A model generated the notes under the pieces. That model ran no database searches, was not told where the DNA came from, and saw nothing but the letters and a program-made list of their open reading frames with translations. The position numbers and the translations under genes were made by a program. Positions 50,451-61,281 of a stretch of DNA of 64,000 bases are shown here, piece by piece (position 1 is the first letter of the stretch; every line of letters starts with the position of its first letter). This stretch comes from Cricetomys ansorgei (taxonomy: Eukaryota > Chordata > Mammalia > Rodentia > Nesomyidae): positions 1 through 64,000 of the forward strand of contig JAMJFZ010001261.1 in NCBI GenBank assembly GCA_026225945.1, read 5' to 3'.

Positions 50451-51039
50451 TTTGATGAAAACTGCAGTCATCAACAGTGTCTCAAGACCTTCACTCCCCA
50501 AAGATATAAGGACCAACATTTGCTGAAATGTAGAGTGTAACAGTATGTTGATGTGTGTGGGCTCACCTAGGACAACAAAGTGGTATAATGATAGATGAAA
50601 TCCCTGCCAGACTTTAGCTGAGGGAACCACTGTCATGGCAAGCACCATGCTGAACAGAGGACACCTGACTGTCACTGCTCAGGTGTTTTTATTGATATAG
50701 AATTCCTCAGGTGTTCTGCTTATTGCACATGCAGAGCATGACCAAACAAACATCCCCCACATAAATACAACACTTGCAGATACTACAAAACAGCAAGACC
50801 TAGGCTGCCCCTCACCCAACAGGGCACAAAATTATTTTAAACATAACTAAAAATAAACTTCCACAACTATAGAGGAATATAAAATATACAAACAAAAGAA
50901 CAACAAAAAAAACTAGAAACCTACAGCATCAAAACTGCTCCCTGCCTGTTGGCTGCATGACAGGGAATCATAAGAATTTTTCTGGGGTCATCAGGAAACT
51001 TTTATGATCTCACAGACAGTCACAATTCTACCGCGGTGT
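50451..51039. other. Segment specific to block B', partly unit C-like
   Basis: Absent from block B. 50451-50890 is not recognised. About 50905-51030 ('acctacagcatcaaaactgc', 'gttggctgcatgacagggaa', 'gtcatcaggaaac', 'cacagacagtcacaattcta') resembles the unit C stretch at 15660-15780 and 35520-35640, although it lies upstream of the LINE-1 3'UTR instead of downstream. Confidence 0.6.
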
Positions 51040-51318
51040 TTGGGTGTCTCTGATTCTTTTACTTGCTCTAGAGATTTTTTACCTTCTACTGGTTTGACTC
51101 ATGCAACTTGATTTGAGTGTTTGTGCCTAGTCTTATTGTATATTTTTATGCTGTATTCTGTTGATATCCTTGTGAGACCTGTTCTTTTCTGATGGGAAAT
51201 AGAAGACCAGTGCATCTGTGAGGGCAGAGGGCATGGATAGGTAGAAGGAAAAAAAACTGATGTCATGATGTATTATTGCATGAGAGAAGAATACAATAAA
51301 CAAAAATTCTGCTGAGAA
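51040..51318 (+). mobile_element. LINE-1 (Lx-like) 3'UTR end (block B' copy)
   Basis: Near-identical partner of 34872-35150, with the same AATAAA and A-rich tail. Confidence 0.88.
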
Positions 51319-51329
51319 GGTGCCACATT

Positions 51330-52800
51330 AGAGATAAACACCTACTTCATCAACCAAGTCTTAGTCTAAGAAATAAGTTCAAAATCTGATGAAGACATAC
51401 CCAGTGGAGAATTTACCCATTGTGGATACCTCTAAAGCCCAAGGTTTCCATTCCATAGTGACAATTCATAGGAAACAAGAATTTCTCCACCAAAATTCTT
51501 TGATCAACTTACACACAACTGTAACCTGTGCCAGCTGACATTACTACCTTTAGTTCAACTGCCAGACGTGAAATCAAGCTTTCAAGACTTAAGCAATGGC
51601 TTGATTTAAACCAACATATGCTGAAATGAAAGGTTGCAGCAGATTCTGACGTTAAGTAAATCAAAACAAAAACAAAAATAAACCCAAGAACCACAGCATC
51701 TAAGCTGCTACATTCCTGTTGGCTCTTTGACAGGGGATAATGAGAATCTCATTGGTGTCATGACTAAACCATTGTGATCTCATACACAGTAACAAGATAA
51801 TAAACTTTCTAGTGCCACACAGTTCCCACTCAGTCATGATACTTTACTACAAACTTATTTACTTTTTCCAAAATCACAAGTGTATCTTTGAGTTCTAACT
51901 CCTTTTTACTTCTCTTACCAACACTTTTGGTAAAATGGGTACTGTAAAGCACACAAGTGAATGAAGGTATTACATTGACAGTCTAGTAGATTCATAGATT
52001 TTTAGACATACTTCAGATACTCATGTTTTCATATCACTATACTGGAGATGAACACTAATGTGTGTACTGCCTTCAGCTCCTTCCAACTCAAAAGGACACA
52101 TGTTCTCTATAATATGTTATTTTGAATAGCAGAACCAAAACCCAGTGGAAAGATGCAAAGTACTAGAGGATATAGGGTTACAAATAGCTCTTCCTGAACA
52201 AACACACCAACACTGAGATACACACAAACACACACACAAACACACACACACTCACACAAGATACATTAAGATGGCATACATGCTGACAAATCTCCATACT
52301 TCTATTGATTCACTAGCACAGGTACCAAGAACAGATATTTATTTGTGGATTTCTGGTAAATTGCCATTACCTTGGGAAAAGCTTTTCATATGCAAACACA
52401 AAGTCTTTGACAATCTAAGGAATAAACTGCAAAAGCTGCTTCTTTACTATTGATATTCTTTGGGAATGACCAGAGAAAAAGACAACACTCTTGGTTCCTT
52501 CTAGACATTCTTCCCACCACCCCCCTCTCCTGTACAACCAGAATCCAGGATCTATTGTACTACTGAACACTGAATTGTATGCATTTTGGCCTGCTATGAA
52601 TTCTCACCAGGAGCAGGCCATGTAATTCAATTGACTGATGTCAGTCTATTTCAAACAATATGCTAGACAGAAGAATAGACAATTGTTCCACCTATAGAAA
52701 ATACTTAGTTCTGTCATACATTCTTTATAACCTGTATCATTCTGAACTTCTCTTGATGGTTGTGATTGCATGGGGCACACACCAAAGATCGATCATTGTT
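51330..52800 (+). repeat. Unit C, copy 3 (first part only)
   Basis: Near-identical partner of 35160-36666. It stops abruptly after 'aagatcgatcattgtt' at 52800, where block B continues into a T/A-rich run and the rest of unit C. Confidence 0.88.
52220..52258 (+). repeat. (CA)n with AAAC interruptions
   Basis: Block B' counterpart of 36057-36103, shorter and interrupted. Confidence 0.92.
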
Positions 52801-53363
52801 CCCAAATATTACAGTAAAAATAATTCATTTTCTGAGACGACTCAGGTCTTGATTGATCTCAGCTCTGACTCTGGTCATGGTTTTCAGAATACATTATCAA
52901 ACCTGCATGCTTCCTATCTCTTAGAGATCAGATATCATCATGAATATGAATTTTACTGTTTCCTCATTGTGTCATTCACTTTGATACTCACAAAAGTTCT
53001 AGATTTCAAAATGGTCATGTCTACCACAATTTCATCAACATATTGACTATTACACACTGGCCAGTGCTCTGAGTTCTCCCCAAAAAAATTATCAGGAGTG
53101 ATTTGTTAGAAACAATACAAAATAGCTAAATTAATCATGCAAAAATTCTATGTTTGAAATAGACAAAAATAAATATTTCTTTATACTGTATTCAAAGTTT
53201 ACTCTGAATACTTTTCCATTAAGTATATGGCCAATAATGTTAAATTTTTAACTCACTTATGAAATTAAATAAATGTTTTAAAATCTGTAACTATATACAA
53301 AGACAAAAAACTATTATGCAATATAAATTTCTAAATAAAATATTTTCATCAATAATTTTTCTA
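52801..53363. other. AT-rich sequence right of block B'
   Basis: Single-copy in this window. A frame open from within unit C to 53046 crosses the duplication junction, so it cannot be an ancestral gene frame. No domain is recognised. Confidence 0.4.
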
Positions 53364-53518
53364 GGCGGGTGCTAGTGGTACATGCTTTTAATCCCAGCAC
53401 TTGGGAGACGGAGACATGCAGATATCTGTCAGTTCCAGACCAACCTGGCCTACAGAGTGAATTCCCTGACAGCCAGAGTTATAATAGAGAAGCTCTATCT
53501 CAAAAATACCAAAAAAAG
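53364..53518 (+). mobile_element. B1 SINE
   Basis: It starts 'ggcgggtgctagtggtacat' and continues 'cttttaatcccagcacttgg', 'gttccagaccaacctggcct' and 'acagagtgaattcc', with a short A-rich end. It is full-length, about 150 bp, and less diverged than the B1 at 21633. Confidence 0.93.
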
Positions 53519-54383
53519 AATTTTTTCTAGAATTAAATTTCTTTTAAACTTTACAGTTGTAATTTCATATTATAATTTCAGAGCAAATATCAGTTTCAAT
53601 TTTATCATTCAGTTATATCTACCATAAAGACAATAACTTTTAAAATAAATTCATATGTGCATGTTTTATTACTTTGAGTCTATAATGTTGGTGCTCATAA
53701 TACTATAGGCCATATTTAAAAATAGGAAGGAAAATTGGCAATTGGTCATCCCTTGCACCATTGACTTTTTTTTATAAAGAATGCCAATTTTATCAAGTAT
53801 TTGACTGGAACTAAGATTCTTTTCAATGTTATAGGATAAATTTCATAGCCTGATTATCCACAAAATACATGACAAATCTAGGTTTTATATTCCAAAACCA
53901 AAATATCAACTGTCATTTATATCTAGAATTTCTTTAATAGCTAATAGGTAATATTTGACCTATCTTCTTATTGAATTTCTTAATTCTATTGTATACATCT
54001 GTTCCTGGTAGTAAATAATTGTTATTAACAACTAAGTAATTCAGGATATTATAGAGGATTCAGCTTCCTTTTGGTATTATATTAGCTTGAGATACTTCGC
54101 TCTTTCATATAAATATGAGTAGCAACCCATGGTAAATTAGAAACCTGAGTATAATAAAGTTTTTTTACATATATATATAAATGTAGGAATCAAAATTAAT
54201 TTTGTATATTATTGGGTGAGTTTGGAAAGTTTCGATAACTCTGTGTTTTCAAGTGAAATACGGTTTTCCTTGAGATATGATAGCATTTCCAAAAACACTG
54301 TGAGTGTTTAAAAATAAAATAACTCAAAATAAATAGGAGAAGCTATCTTGTCATATCATTAAGTACATTTTATTTCTTCTCAG
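53519..54383. other. AT-rich sequence, no feature seen
   Basis: Very AT-rich, with no repeat family or exon recognised. It could be intronic if the exon-like segments to the right are real. Confidence 0.4.
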
Positions 54384-54494
54384 GGCCAACTCATGTATTT
54401 ATAACAGTGTATTCTGTGTCAAGTACCAACATCTTATTAAAAGTTGATTATCAAAACTACCTGAATAATCCCACACATGTGACTGAAGCAATGG
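54384..54494 (+). CDS. Exon-like segment 1 of an unrecognised gene or pseudogene
   Basis: A pyrimidine-rich acceptor ending in 'ttctcag' (54377-54383) is followed by 111 bp open in phase 1. The segment ends in 'gaagcaatgg' and a strong donor 'gtaagt' at 54495. The 36 complete codons include 'ITVYSVSSTNILLKVDYQNY', with plausible composition and possible beta-strand content. Both ends are phase 1, so the exon is symmetric. The next candidate exon is also phase 1 at both ends, which makes the pair mutually consistent. No domain or family is recognised and no upstream exon was found. It may belong to a gene extending beyond the window, or be a relic. Confidence 0.35.
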
Positions 54495-54524
54495 GTAAGT
54501 TTATATAATTTTATATGTGAGAAA

Positions 54525-54540
54525 CCCTAACCCTAACCTA
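54525..54540 (+). repeat. Short telomere-like (CCCTAA)n
   Basis: Two full CCCTAA units plus CCTA, 30 bp after the donor of exon-like segment 1. Too short to be more than a relic or chance. Confidence 0.75.
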
Positions 54541-55597
54541 GTTTTTACTTAGAAGGAAACTATTTCTGTAATTTCTGTGCATTAAATATACTGATGCAGA
54601 TATATTCTAAACACTCATGTGTTTTCAAACATTATCATGACTAAGGAAGAGTCTTCCATTGCCTATTCAATAGGTATACAATTACTCCTTGGTAGATATA
54701 ACCGTCTTGAAATAAATAACACATAATCCTTAGAATATGAATAGGTACCAGAAGGCAGTAACCGATTAGAATTCACTGAAGTTCTTGTACTCTTTTCATG
54801 ATATATATCTACACATAACATCTGACCAGTATCAGTTAATTGGTTGGCAGTCATCATGACTGAACAATCCCAATAACTATAATTGTATGTCCTTATAAGT
54901 ATTTAAAGAGTGAAAAATCTAATTTGTTCAATTAAATGTTAACTTCTCTTTAGATTCAGTTGTCCAGATATAAGATCCTGAATAATAAAATTCAACATTT
55001 AGCCTTAATATTTTCTCAATTCACCAGCTCATCTGTACAATAATTATAATGGTCCTGATATTAAATCTGTATATTGATATCAGGTTCTGCAAATTTATTC
55101 TGAGAAAACAAAATGAATATATTAAGTATTTATGATTTTATAGTCTTTTAGAAAATATGAATAAATTAAGTGTGTCAAATAAAATCTACAGATTATGTAC
55201 TTCATATTCTAATTTTTCATCAAGAACACCAAGATATGGGCACTATTATTCAGGGAGAGATAGGTAACATAGAAAGATATCTTATCGGGATACTTCCAAA
55301 TATCAGGTAAAAACATTATAATGTCCTGATTTGGCTTCAAATAATCACATCATTAGGAATGAAAAAATTGCAGAAGAAATTTTCTCTAATATCTGCTTAG
55401 TATAAAAATTGAAGAAGTAGCAAGATGGTGTGTATGAGACATTCACATATATTCTGAGCTTATATACTGAGGGGTATCCCTGTTCTGGTTTTGGGGGGAG
55501 ATGTGTTAGGATTTAACAACTGACAGCAAAGTTTAATCAATTCTGAGTGTGGGTAATATTCTAATGGAAATCTCTTTTATCCTTCTATAAAACTCAG
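54541..55597. other. Possible intron, AT-rich
   Basis: About 1.06 kb with no repeat recognised, lying between the two exon-like segments. Confidence 0.35.
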
Positions 55598-55699
55598 CAA
55601 AAGGAGAAAACATCACGGATGAATCCTGGAACAAATATTTGAACATAAACAGGAAATTATCAATTCCTATTACAAATATTCAAAATGTCTCCCAAGCAG
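55598..55699 (+). CDS. Exon-like segment 2 of the same putative gene
   Basis: The acceptor 'ctataaaactcag' (ending at 55597) precedes 102 bp open in phase 1. The donor at 55700 reads 'gtaaat'. Joined in phase to segment 1, the codons read on without a stop and include 'GENITDESWNKYLNINRKL' and one N-x-T and one N-x-S glycosylation-type sequon. These would suit a secreted or extracellular region. I do not recognise the protein. Its size of 34 codons and symmetric phase resemble repeated small exons of extracellular proteins, but this is inference. Confidence 0.35.
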
Positions 55700-56065
55700 G
55701 TAAATCATTGTTCTTCAATGTAGAATAACCTGATACCAGAAGAGCTCATGGATTTCTTTTTATTTCCAATGCAATGTTGAGAAATAGGGATTAAAAAATC
55801 TATTAAGTTATCATGTTTGTTTTAATTTGCAGACCCATGTCCTAAATGAAAACATCAGTCATGTAATTAGAAGCATAATAACTAAAAATCTGGACTCATA
55901 CAAATTGACTATTATATTTTGTCAATCAAGTCATTTATCAATATCTATTCTAATTTAACAAATTGTTCTATTTCTTAAGATAAAGTATTTTCTGCTTATA
56001 TTAGACTCAAATACTTTAGAAAAAGAAAATATGTTTCTACAATTTACAAACTAAAAAAAAATTTC
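55700..56065. other. AT-rich sequence, possible intron
   Basis: No repeat is recognised. It contains the possible alternative terminal exon at 55833. Confidence 0.35.
55833..55849 (+). CDS. Possible alternative terminal coding exon
   Basis: Acceptor 'tttgttttaatttgcag' ends at 55832. In phase 1 the frame would run four codons after the junction and stop at TGA 55847-55849. It would compete with the exon at 56813. Very small, low confidence. Confidence 0.2.
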
Positions 56066-56425
56066 TGTGTGGTGGTTTGAATGAGATGGACATAAACATT
56101 CATATCTTTGAATACCTGGTCCACATTCAGAAGATATGTTAGCAAAATTGTATAGGCATAAATTTGAAGGAGGTATCTGGAGGAGGGTGAGTTTTGAGGT
56201 TGCAAAATTATAACCCATGACCAATTATATCTCTGTGTCTTACGTTTATGTTTCAAGGTATATTTTCTCAGTTACTGCTCCAGCAACTTGTCTGCCTATT
56301 GCCATATTGCTTCCCAAAATGGTCATGGATTTCAACCCTCTAAACCCATTAAATGCCACATAAATTGCTTTCAGGTATAAATTACATTGGTAATGGTGTC
56401 TCATCACAGTAATATAAAGTATGCA
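56066..56425 (+). mobile_element. Old interspersed repeat, family not determined
   Basis: The start 'tgtgtggtggtttgaatgag' and the later words 'acctggtccacattcagaag', 'gtgagttttgaggttgc', 'cagttactgctccagcaact', 'atggtcatggatttcaaccc' and 'gtaatggtgtctcatcacag' match a common rodent interspersed repeat that I recall but cannot name with certainty. It is possibly of LTR/MaLR or DNA transposon type. It lies within the possible intron. Confidence 0.6.
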
Positions 56426-57359
56426 TGGAATAGAAAATAAGTTTAATAGTGCCAAGGGTGTTTAAGTTTATTTCATCCTGAAGAACAGGCATTTCATAAC
56501 TGTAATGACATCTAACATTGTCATGTGTAAATTAGCAATGCATGCATTTTCTGTTTATTTTAGACATCATTCAATGTATATAAAAATATAAATTAAATTT
56601 GATAATAGATGGATCTACTAAATTATTACATTAGTGAGGCTAAGTGTAAATGTGAAATATATATGACCAACTTCAAATTGAATCCTATGATGTGATTTAG
56701 TCTTGAGAATTCCTAAAACCTTTTCCAAAATAAATTCATAGATTTCCACCTACCTTCTCATTGTATTGGAAACAGACTCTTACATTTCAATTTTTTTTAT
56801 TTCCAATTCCAGGGTTGGAACAACAATGAAATTATTTGGTGCAGCAGTATCTCTATGATATCTACACGTCTACAAAATAAATGAAATTTTAGAAGCATCT
56901 ATCTTTTACTATACAACTTTTATTTTTCCTGTATAGTCTTGATTTAGAATTTTCTATGAATCCTTTTACAATTCTTGTCAATGTTGGCTTCATATAAAAT
57001 AAAATGCCGATTTCACATCGTTGTGTGTGCTTTGAGTAAAAGAAGTTAATTGATATCATACGGTAGATTCTACAGAGAACCTTAATAGTGCCCATCTTTA
57101 AATGTCCTTTATTATTTGGACACATCTGTGAATTTTTAGTGTCTTTTTAAGATTTGAACTTAGCAATTGATAAATAGGGTATCTGTGTATATTTTTGTGT
57201 ATTTTAGTAGTACTTTCACATCTCTGTTTTCCTATTCTTCATTTTCCCTTTACTACCTTGCTCAGACACTATCCAAGATGGTTTCTCTTGCACTATAATG
57301 GTGGCTGTTTCAATCTACTTTTTGTAGAATTGAAATGCATGGGGTATACACTAATGAGA
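56426..57359. other. AT-rich sequence, no repeat seen
   Basis: Apart from the possible terminal exon and its AATAAA, nothing is recognised. The A-family similarity starts near 57360. Confidence 0.4.
56813..56829 (+). CDS. Possible terminal coding exon with polyadenylation signal
   Basis: Acceptor 'tttttatttccaattccag' ends at 56812. In phase 1 the frame reads four codons and stops at TGA 56827-56829, with AATAAA at 56876-56881 about 47 bp further on. This is a compact terminal exon layout consistent with the two symmetric phase 1 segments upstream. The coding part is too short to carry evidence on its own. Confidence 0.25.
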
Positions 57360-58734
57360 ACTTCTGAGGTTTGTAGCATGTGACAGGGTAGGCATGAACC
57401 TCCACTTTGTAGGTAGGGAGAATGCAAGAGGTACTAGAGTAAAGAGTAAAGTTCCAGGAAAACCTGTTGCAAATGCCGAAGTGGTTCCAGTCACTTTTGC
57501 AGAAATGGCATCTTCCTCTACCACTACTGAAAAGCAAATGCTCATGAGACCAGAGAGCAGATGAGAGAACCACAGACACTCATGAAAATTTGTGAGTGTC
57601 CAGAGCCACTTTAACAAGTTGTGAAGAACCCAAGGCTGCTTGTTCATGTGTGCCAGAGCAGAGATGCCTTTGTGAAGTATTGAAGATTAGATGAGCTTCT
57701 ATGTAGTGGTTTCTAGGCCCAGGAAACCATGAGTTTGTGAAAAATCCTAAAGGTTCCCCTGTACTAGTCTCCTGTTACTGCAGCATTGGCACAGATAATA
57801 GGATTCCTGGAGGCTCTGCTGCAACTTGGGAGTCTCCCAATACAGCCTTTGTTATTGTGGAGTCACTAGTATGAAAAGTTCCTGTTAACCCTCATGTATA
57901 TGTGAATCTTACAAAAGCCTCTTCTGGAGATGATCTGATAGGCCACAGAGATGGTTCCACAGATGTAGATGGTGATGCATAGCCTGATACATATAAAGAA
58001 TCAATGAAAGACCATTCAAAGGGACATAGAAATTTCTACAGATCTTTGTGTAGGTGAAAGTTGTCCCTGAGTTGTTGGATCATGTAAAGTCACTGTTTAA
58101 TGAACAGAAGGGCTTGGACAATTCCTGAATGTGTGGAAGTTTTGTGTGCCTTTCACAAAAATAAGAGAGGTTCTAGAGACCTGTAGGAACCTAGAGTGAA
58201 GGTCAAGATTCCATTGATTAGGTGTAAGATTTGTGAGGACTTCCAGGATAGGAAGTTAGTCTTTTTGGATCACCAGAGAGTTGGTGCAAGAAATCATGAT
58301 CTGCTGTTGATGTAGTCAAGAAGCCTATTTAGTTCTGCCTTTTTTTAAAAAAAAAAAAGTCATACGCCAACCTTTATCTAGGTGGAGTATTGCGAGGTCT
58401 CCTCATTTTGAGGGCAATAGATGTGAAATTCCATATTGTCATTATAAAAATTGTGAACTAGCAAGATCCAAAACACTTTGGTGAAAATGACAAAGATGGT
58501 TCAGTCACTGGTGCAAATCAGGAAGAATCCACCAAGACTTTTACAGTTCAGAGGATTTCCATGCTGGTTGTATATCAGGGTAAGACTAGAGTAACCCTTC
58601 AGCAAATATAGAAGACACTATCTCATCTTTAATGTAGGTTTTGTGGAACAATATAATCCCAAGAAAATGTGAAAACTTCTAGCGCCTCGGAAGTTCATGG
58701 GTATTCTACAGCATATCTTGAACAGATAGCAGTC
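57360..58734 (+). repeat. Older units of the block A family
   Basis: This stretch resembles parts of block A at low identity. The words around 57705-57760 ('tctaggcccaggaaacc', 'gtgaaaaatcctaaagg') parallel those at 3430-3475. The words around 58150-58200 ('aataagagaggttctagaga') parallel those at 1925-1960. The words around 58290-58335 parallel those at 2060-2100 and 4030-4075. It therefore appears to be one or more decayed units of the family immediately upstream of block A'. No coding potential is recognised. Confidence 0.6.
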
Positions 58735-61215
58735 TTATGGAATGCTCCTGATCATATTGATAAGCATGTAGCAACCACTTCATGTGTGGATCTGGAAATG
58801 CTAGTAGCACCTTCAGTAGGAGTGGAGGACATACATATATGTGTGTAAGTATTGTCCTTCAAGAGCTCTAGCCAAAGAGAAGCTGTGAAATGAGAGACCC
58901 ATACCCAGATGCAAAATTATCTGTCTACATGTGACAGAATTTCAACAACACATTAGAGAGATGTGGACAGGTCCAAAGCTCCTCATGTTGGTTCTTGAAC
59001 TCCTAGGTGACATTGGAAATTTCACATTTTTCATAGTTCATGAGTATAGCATATCACAAAGTCATTACAAACATCAAAGTCACGTTTGAAACTTTCAAGC
59101 ACCCTTCTCAAATGTAGAGTAAATTCTAGAGAATCAAAAGAAGGAAGATTAAGTTTAAGAACTTATTAATCTGAAATTTTATGTATGAGTCCACTTAGGG
59201 CAGGAGAGTCCAGTTGGAAGCTGTTTTGATCCTAGGAGGATGTATTGAACCCACATTGTTTACAGAATGCCTGTTTGGATGTGTTTTCTGAGCATTGTAA
59301 CATATGCCCCTCCCCTTTACTAGAAGGAGATTGTGTGAGATCCACTTTGTTGGTTGAGTTTATTTCTTGCTCTGCTTATGTAACTTCAAAATAATTGTGT
59401 TGTACACTGTTTGGGCAAGGGTTGCCTAAGCCTTGGAAGTTTGTATTATCTGCAGGTGTTGGTTTTATGTAGATCTATGATGAAGATGTTTGCTCCCTCA
59501 TAATGTGCATCAGGTCACTGCTTTCTAGCAGTGCCATTGTAGAAGAGCAAAGTTGCTGTGGAGGGATTCTTGTAGTCTTCCACAGTACTCTGGCAACAAA
59601 CATAGAACACTTCTGTAAGGCCTTGAATTTCCCACCTTAAATGTAACATAATAAAAGGATTGAGGGATACTCTTGGTCCTTGAGCTACACACTGTAAAGA
59701 ATACATAGCTGGATTATAGGATGAGACTGATAGTTGGGTTTCCTTATGTAATCAAACAGGGCTCTGGATTGGGGATGGCAGAGTTTTAACATCAAGAGAA
59801 CATCAGAGAAGCTTCTGTATATGTAAAAACATCAGATATCACGCAATCTACAGTCCATTGTACAGTATGTCACTTTCCATGACAGGTGGTTCCCTTTGTT
59901 GAGATCTAGAAGGGTTTGCACACATAAAAGTATCTCCTTATCTTTTTTGCTGAGTGACAAAATACCTATGGGCTATACCACAGCATATGAAGTGTAGGTA
60001 GAAAAATCCATTTTGCTGGTATGATCAGTGACAGAAGCACTTGGAAAAATTGCAAAGGTCAAACAAACCCTGGTGCACATGAAGTAGAGGCCAGAGCAGT
60101 GTGCTGGTGCTAGCAGTTTCCTTAGCTCCTCCAGGTTCACTGTCGTATATGGGAAAACTACCGGAAATCTGTTAAGAAGAATTGGAGAAATGTCATCATT
60201 CTGTATTCTTGTATCCTGATAAAGAGATGTTCATGAAAGATCCTAAATCCTCCTGTATAAATCAGTCCTGTTACTGCATCCCTTTTGGCGATATTGAGCA
60301 AATCCTCCAAAAGTTCTAGGATCTCCCAGAACACTCCTATCATTGTGGAATGTCTGCAGACAATCTCACAAATATGGGAAGGTTTTTCTAGACATGGTGT
60401 ACATATTTTTCTTGCCAAGGCATCTCCAAGAGATGTGATGGTATCCTGAGTGGCATTCATAGGTGCAGGGGACTCCACATACTCTGATGTATACTGACAA
60501 ACCTAGAATAGTCCTTGCAGCTATGTCTAAGATTATATCATTGTGTAATTGGGGGCTGCTCTTGAGTCAAGTATGTACTGTTTTGCAGCCTCTTCTCCAT
60601 GCATATAAGATTCTTAGACTCTTTCCATGTACCTGGAAATTTCACAGTCCCTTTTCAATAATAAGAGAATTTCTAGAGACTTGAAGGACTGTAGAGTAAG
60701 AAAAAGATACTATTTGTCAGATGTATTGAATTTGAAGTCTCCCTCATTAGGAAGCACATATACATTGTCTTCTGGGTCAACAAATTGTTGATTTAAGCTA
60801 TTGTGATCTGATGGTGAAGTATTAAAGACCTCTTTGCCAAAGGTGCCAGTTTCAGTCTTATTTTCATGGAAGAGTAATGTTTGTGGGTTACATTTGCATT
60901 AAGGAAAAGGTCTGAGGTCCTCTGCTTGTGAGTGCTTAGGTATACAATTCCATTTTGCATATATGGACAGTGCCAAAGGCTACTTTAGAAACTGTAAAAG
61001 TATGAGACTCCTTGGTTCCTAGAACGATGGGGCTCCAGCAACTTGTACAGATGCAGCAGCATCCATAGTCCCTTGGGGAATCTTGAAAAATTCCTGGCTT
61101 GTTTATTTATATGATCAGGATCTGAGAACCTCAATGAAAAATGGGAAGTTGTTACATCCTCTTTTGTGCACTGTCCATACTCCAAGAACCCTGAACACTT
61201 TTGATTAATCCAAAA

Positions 61216-61218
<3 letters not shown>

Positions 61219-61277
<59 letters not shown>
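61219..61277 (+). repeat. (TG)n microsatellite
   Basis: About 59 bp, the block A' counterpart of 2486-2538. Confidence 0.97.

Positions 61278-61281
<4 letters not shown>

Larger units (their letters stand above)
41360..52800 (+). repeat. Block B': segmental duplication copy 2
   Basis: Direct partner of 26266-36666. The left edge lies inside LINE-1 ORF2 sequence ('aaacatcacaaagattcat' at 41375). The right edge falls at 52800, after which the copies share nothing. It contains about 0.9 kb (roughly 50060-51035) with no counterpart in block B, made partly of extra satellite and partly of unit C-like sequence. Confidence 0.93.

Noticed and set aside
52660..53046. 128-codon frame with a hydrophobic end
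   Set aside because: It spans the block B' duplication breakpoint at 52800, so it is a by-product of the junction. No family is recognised.
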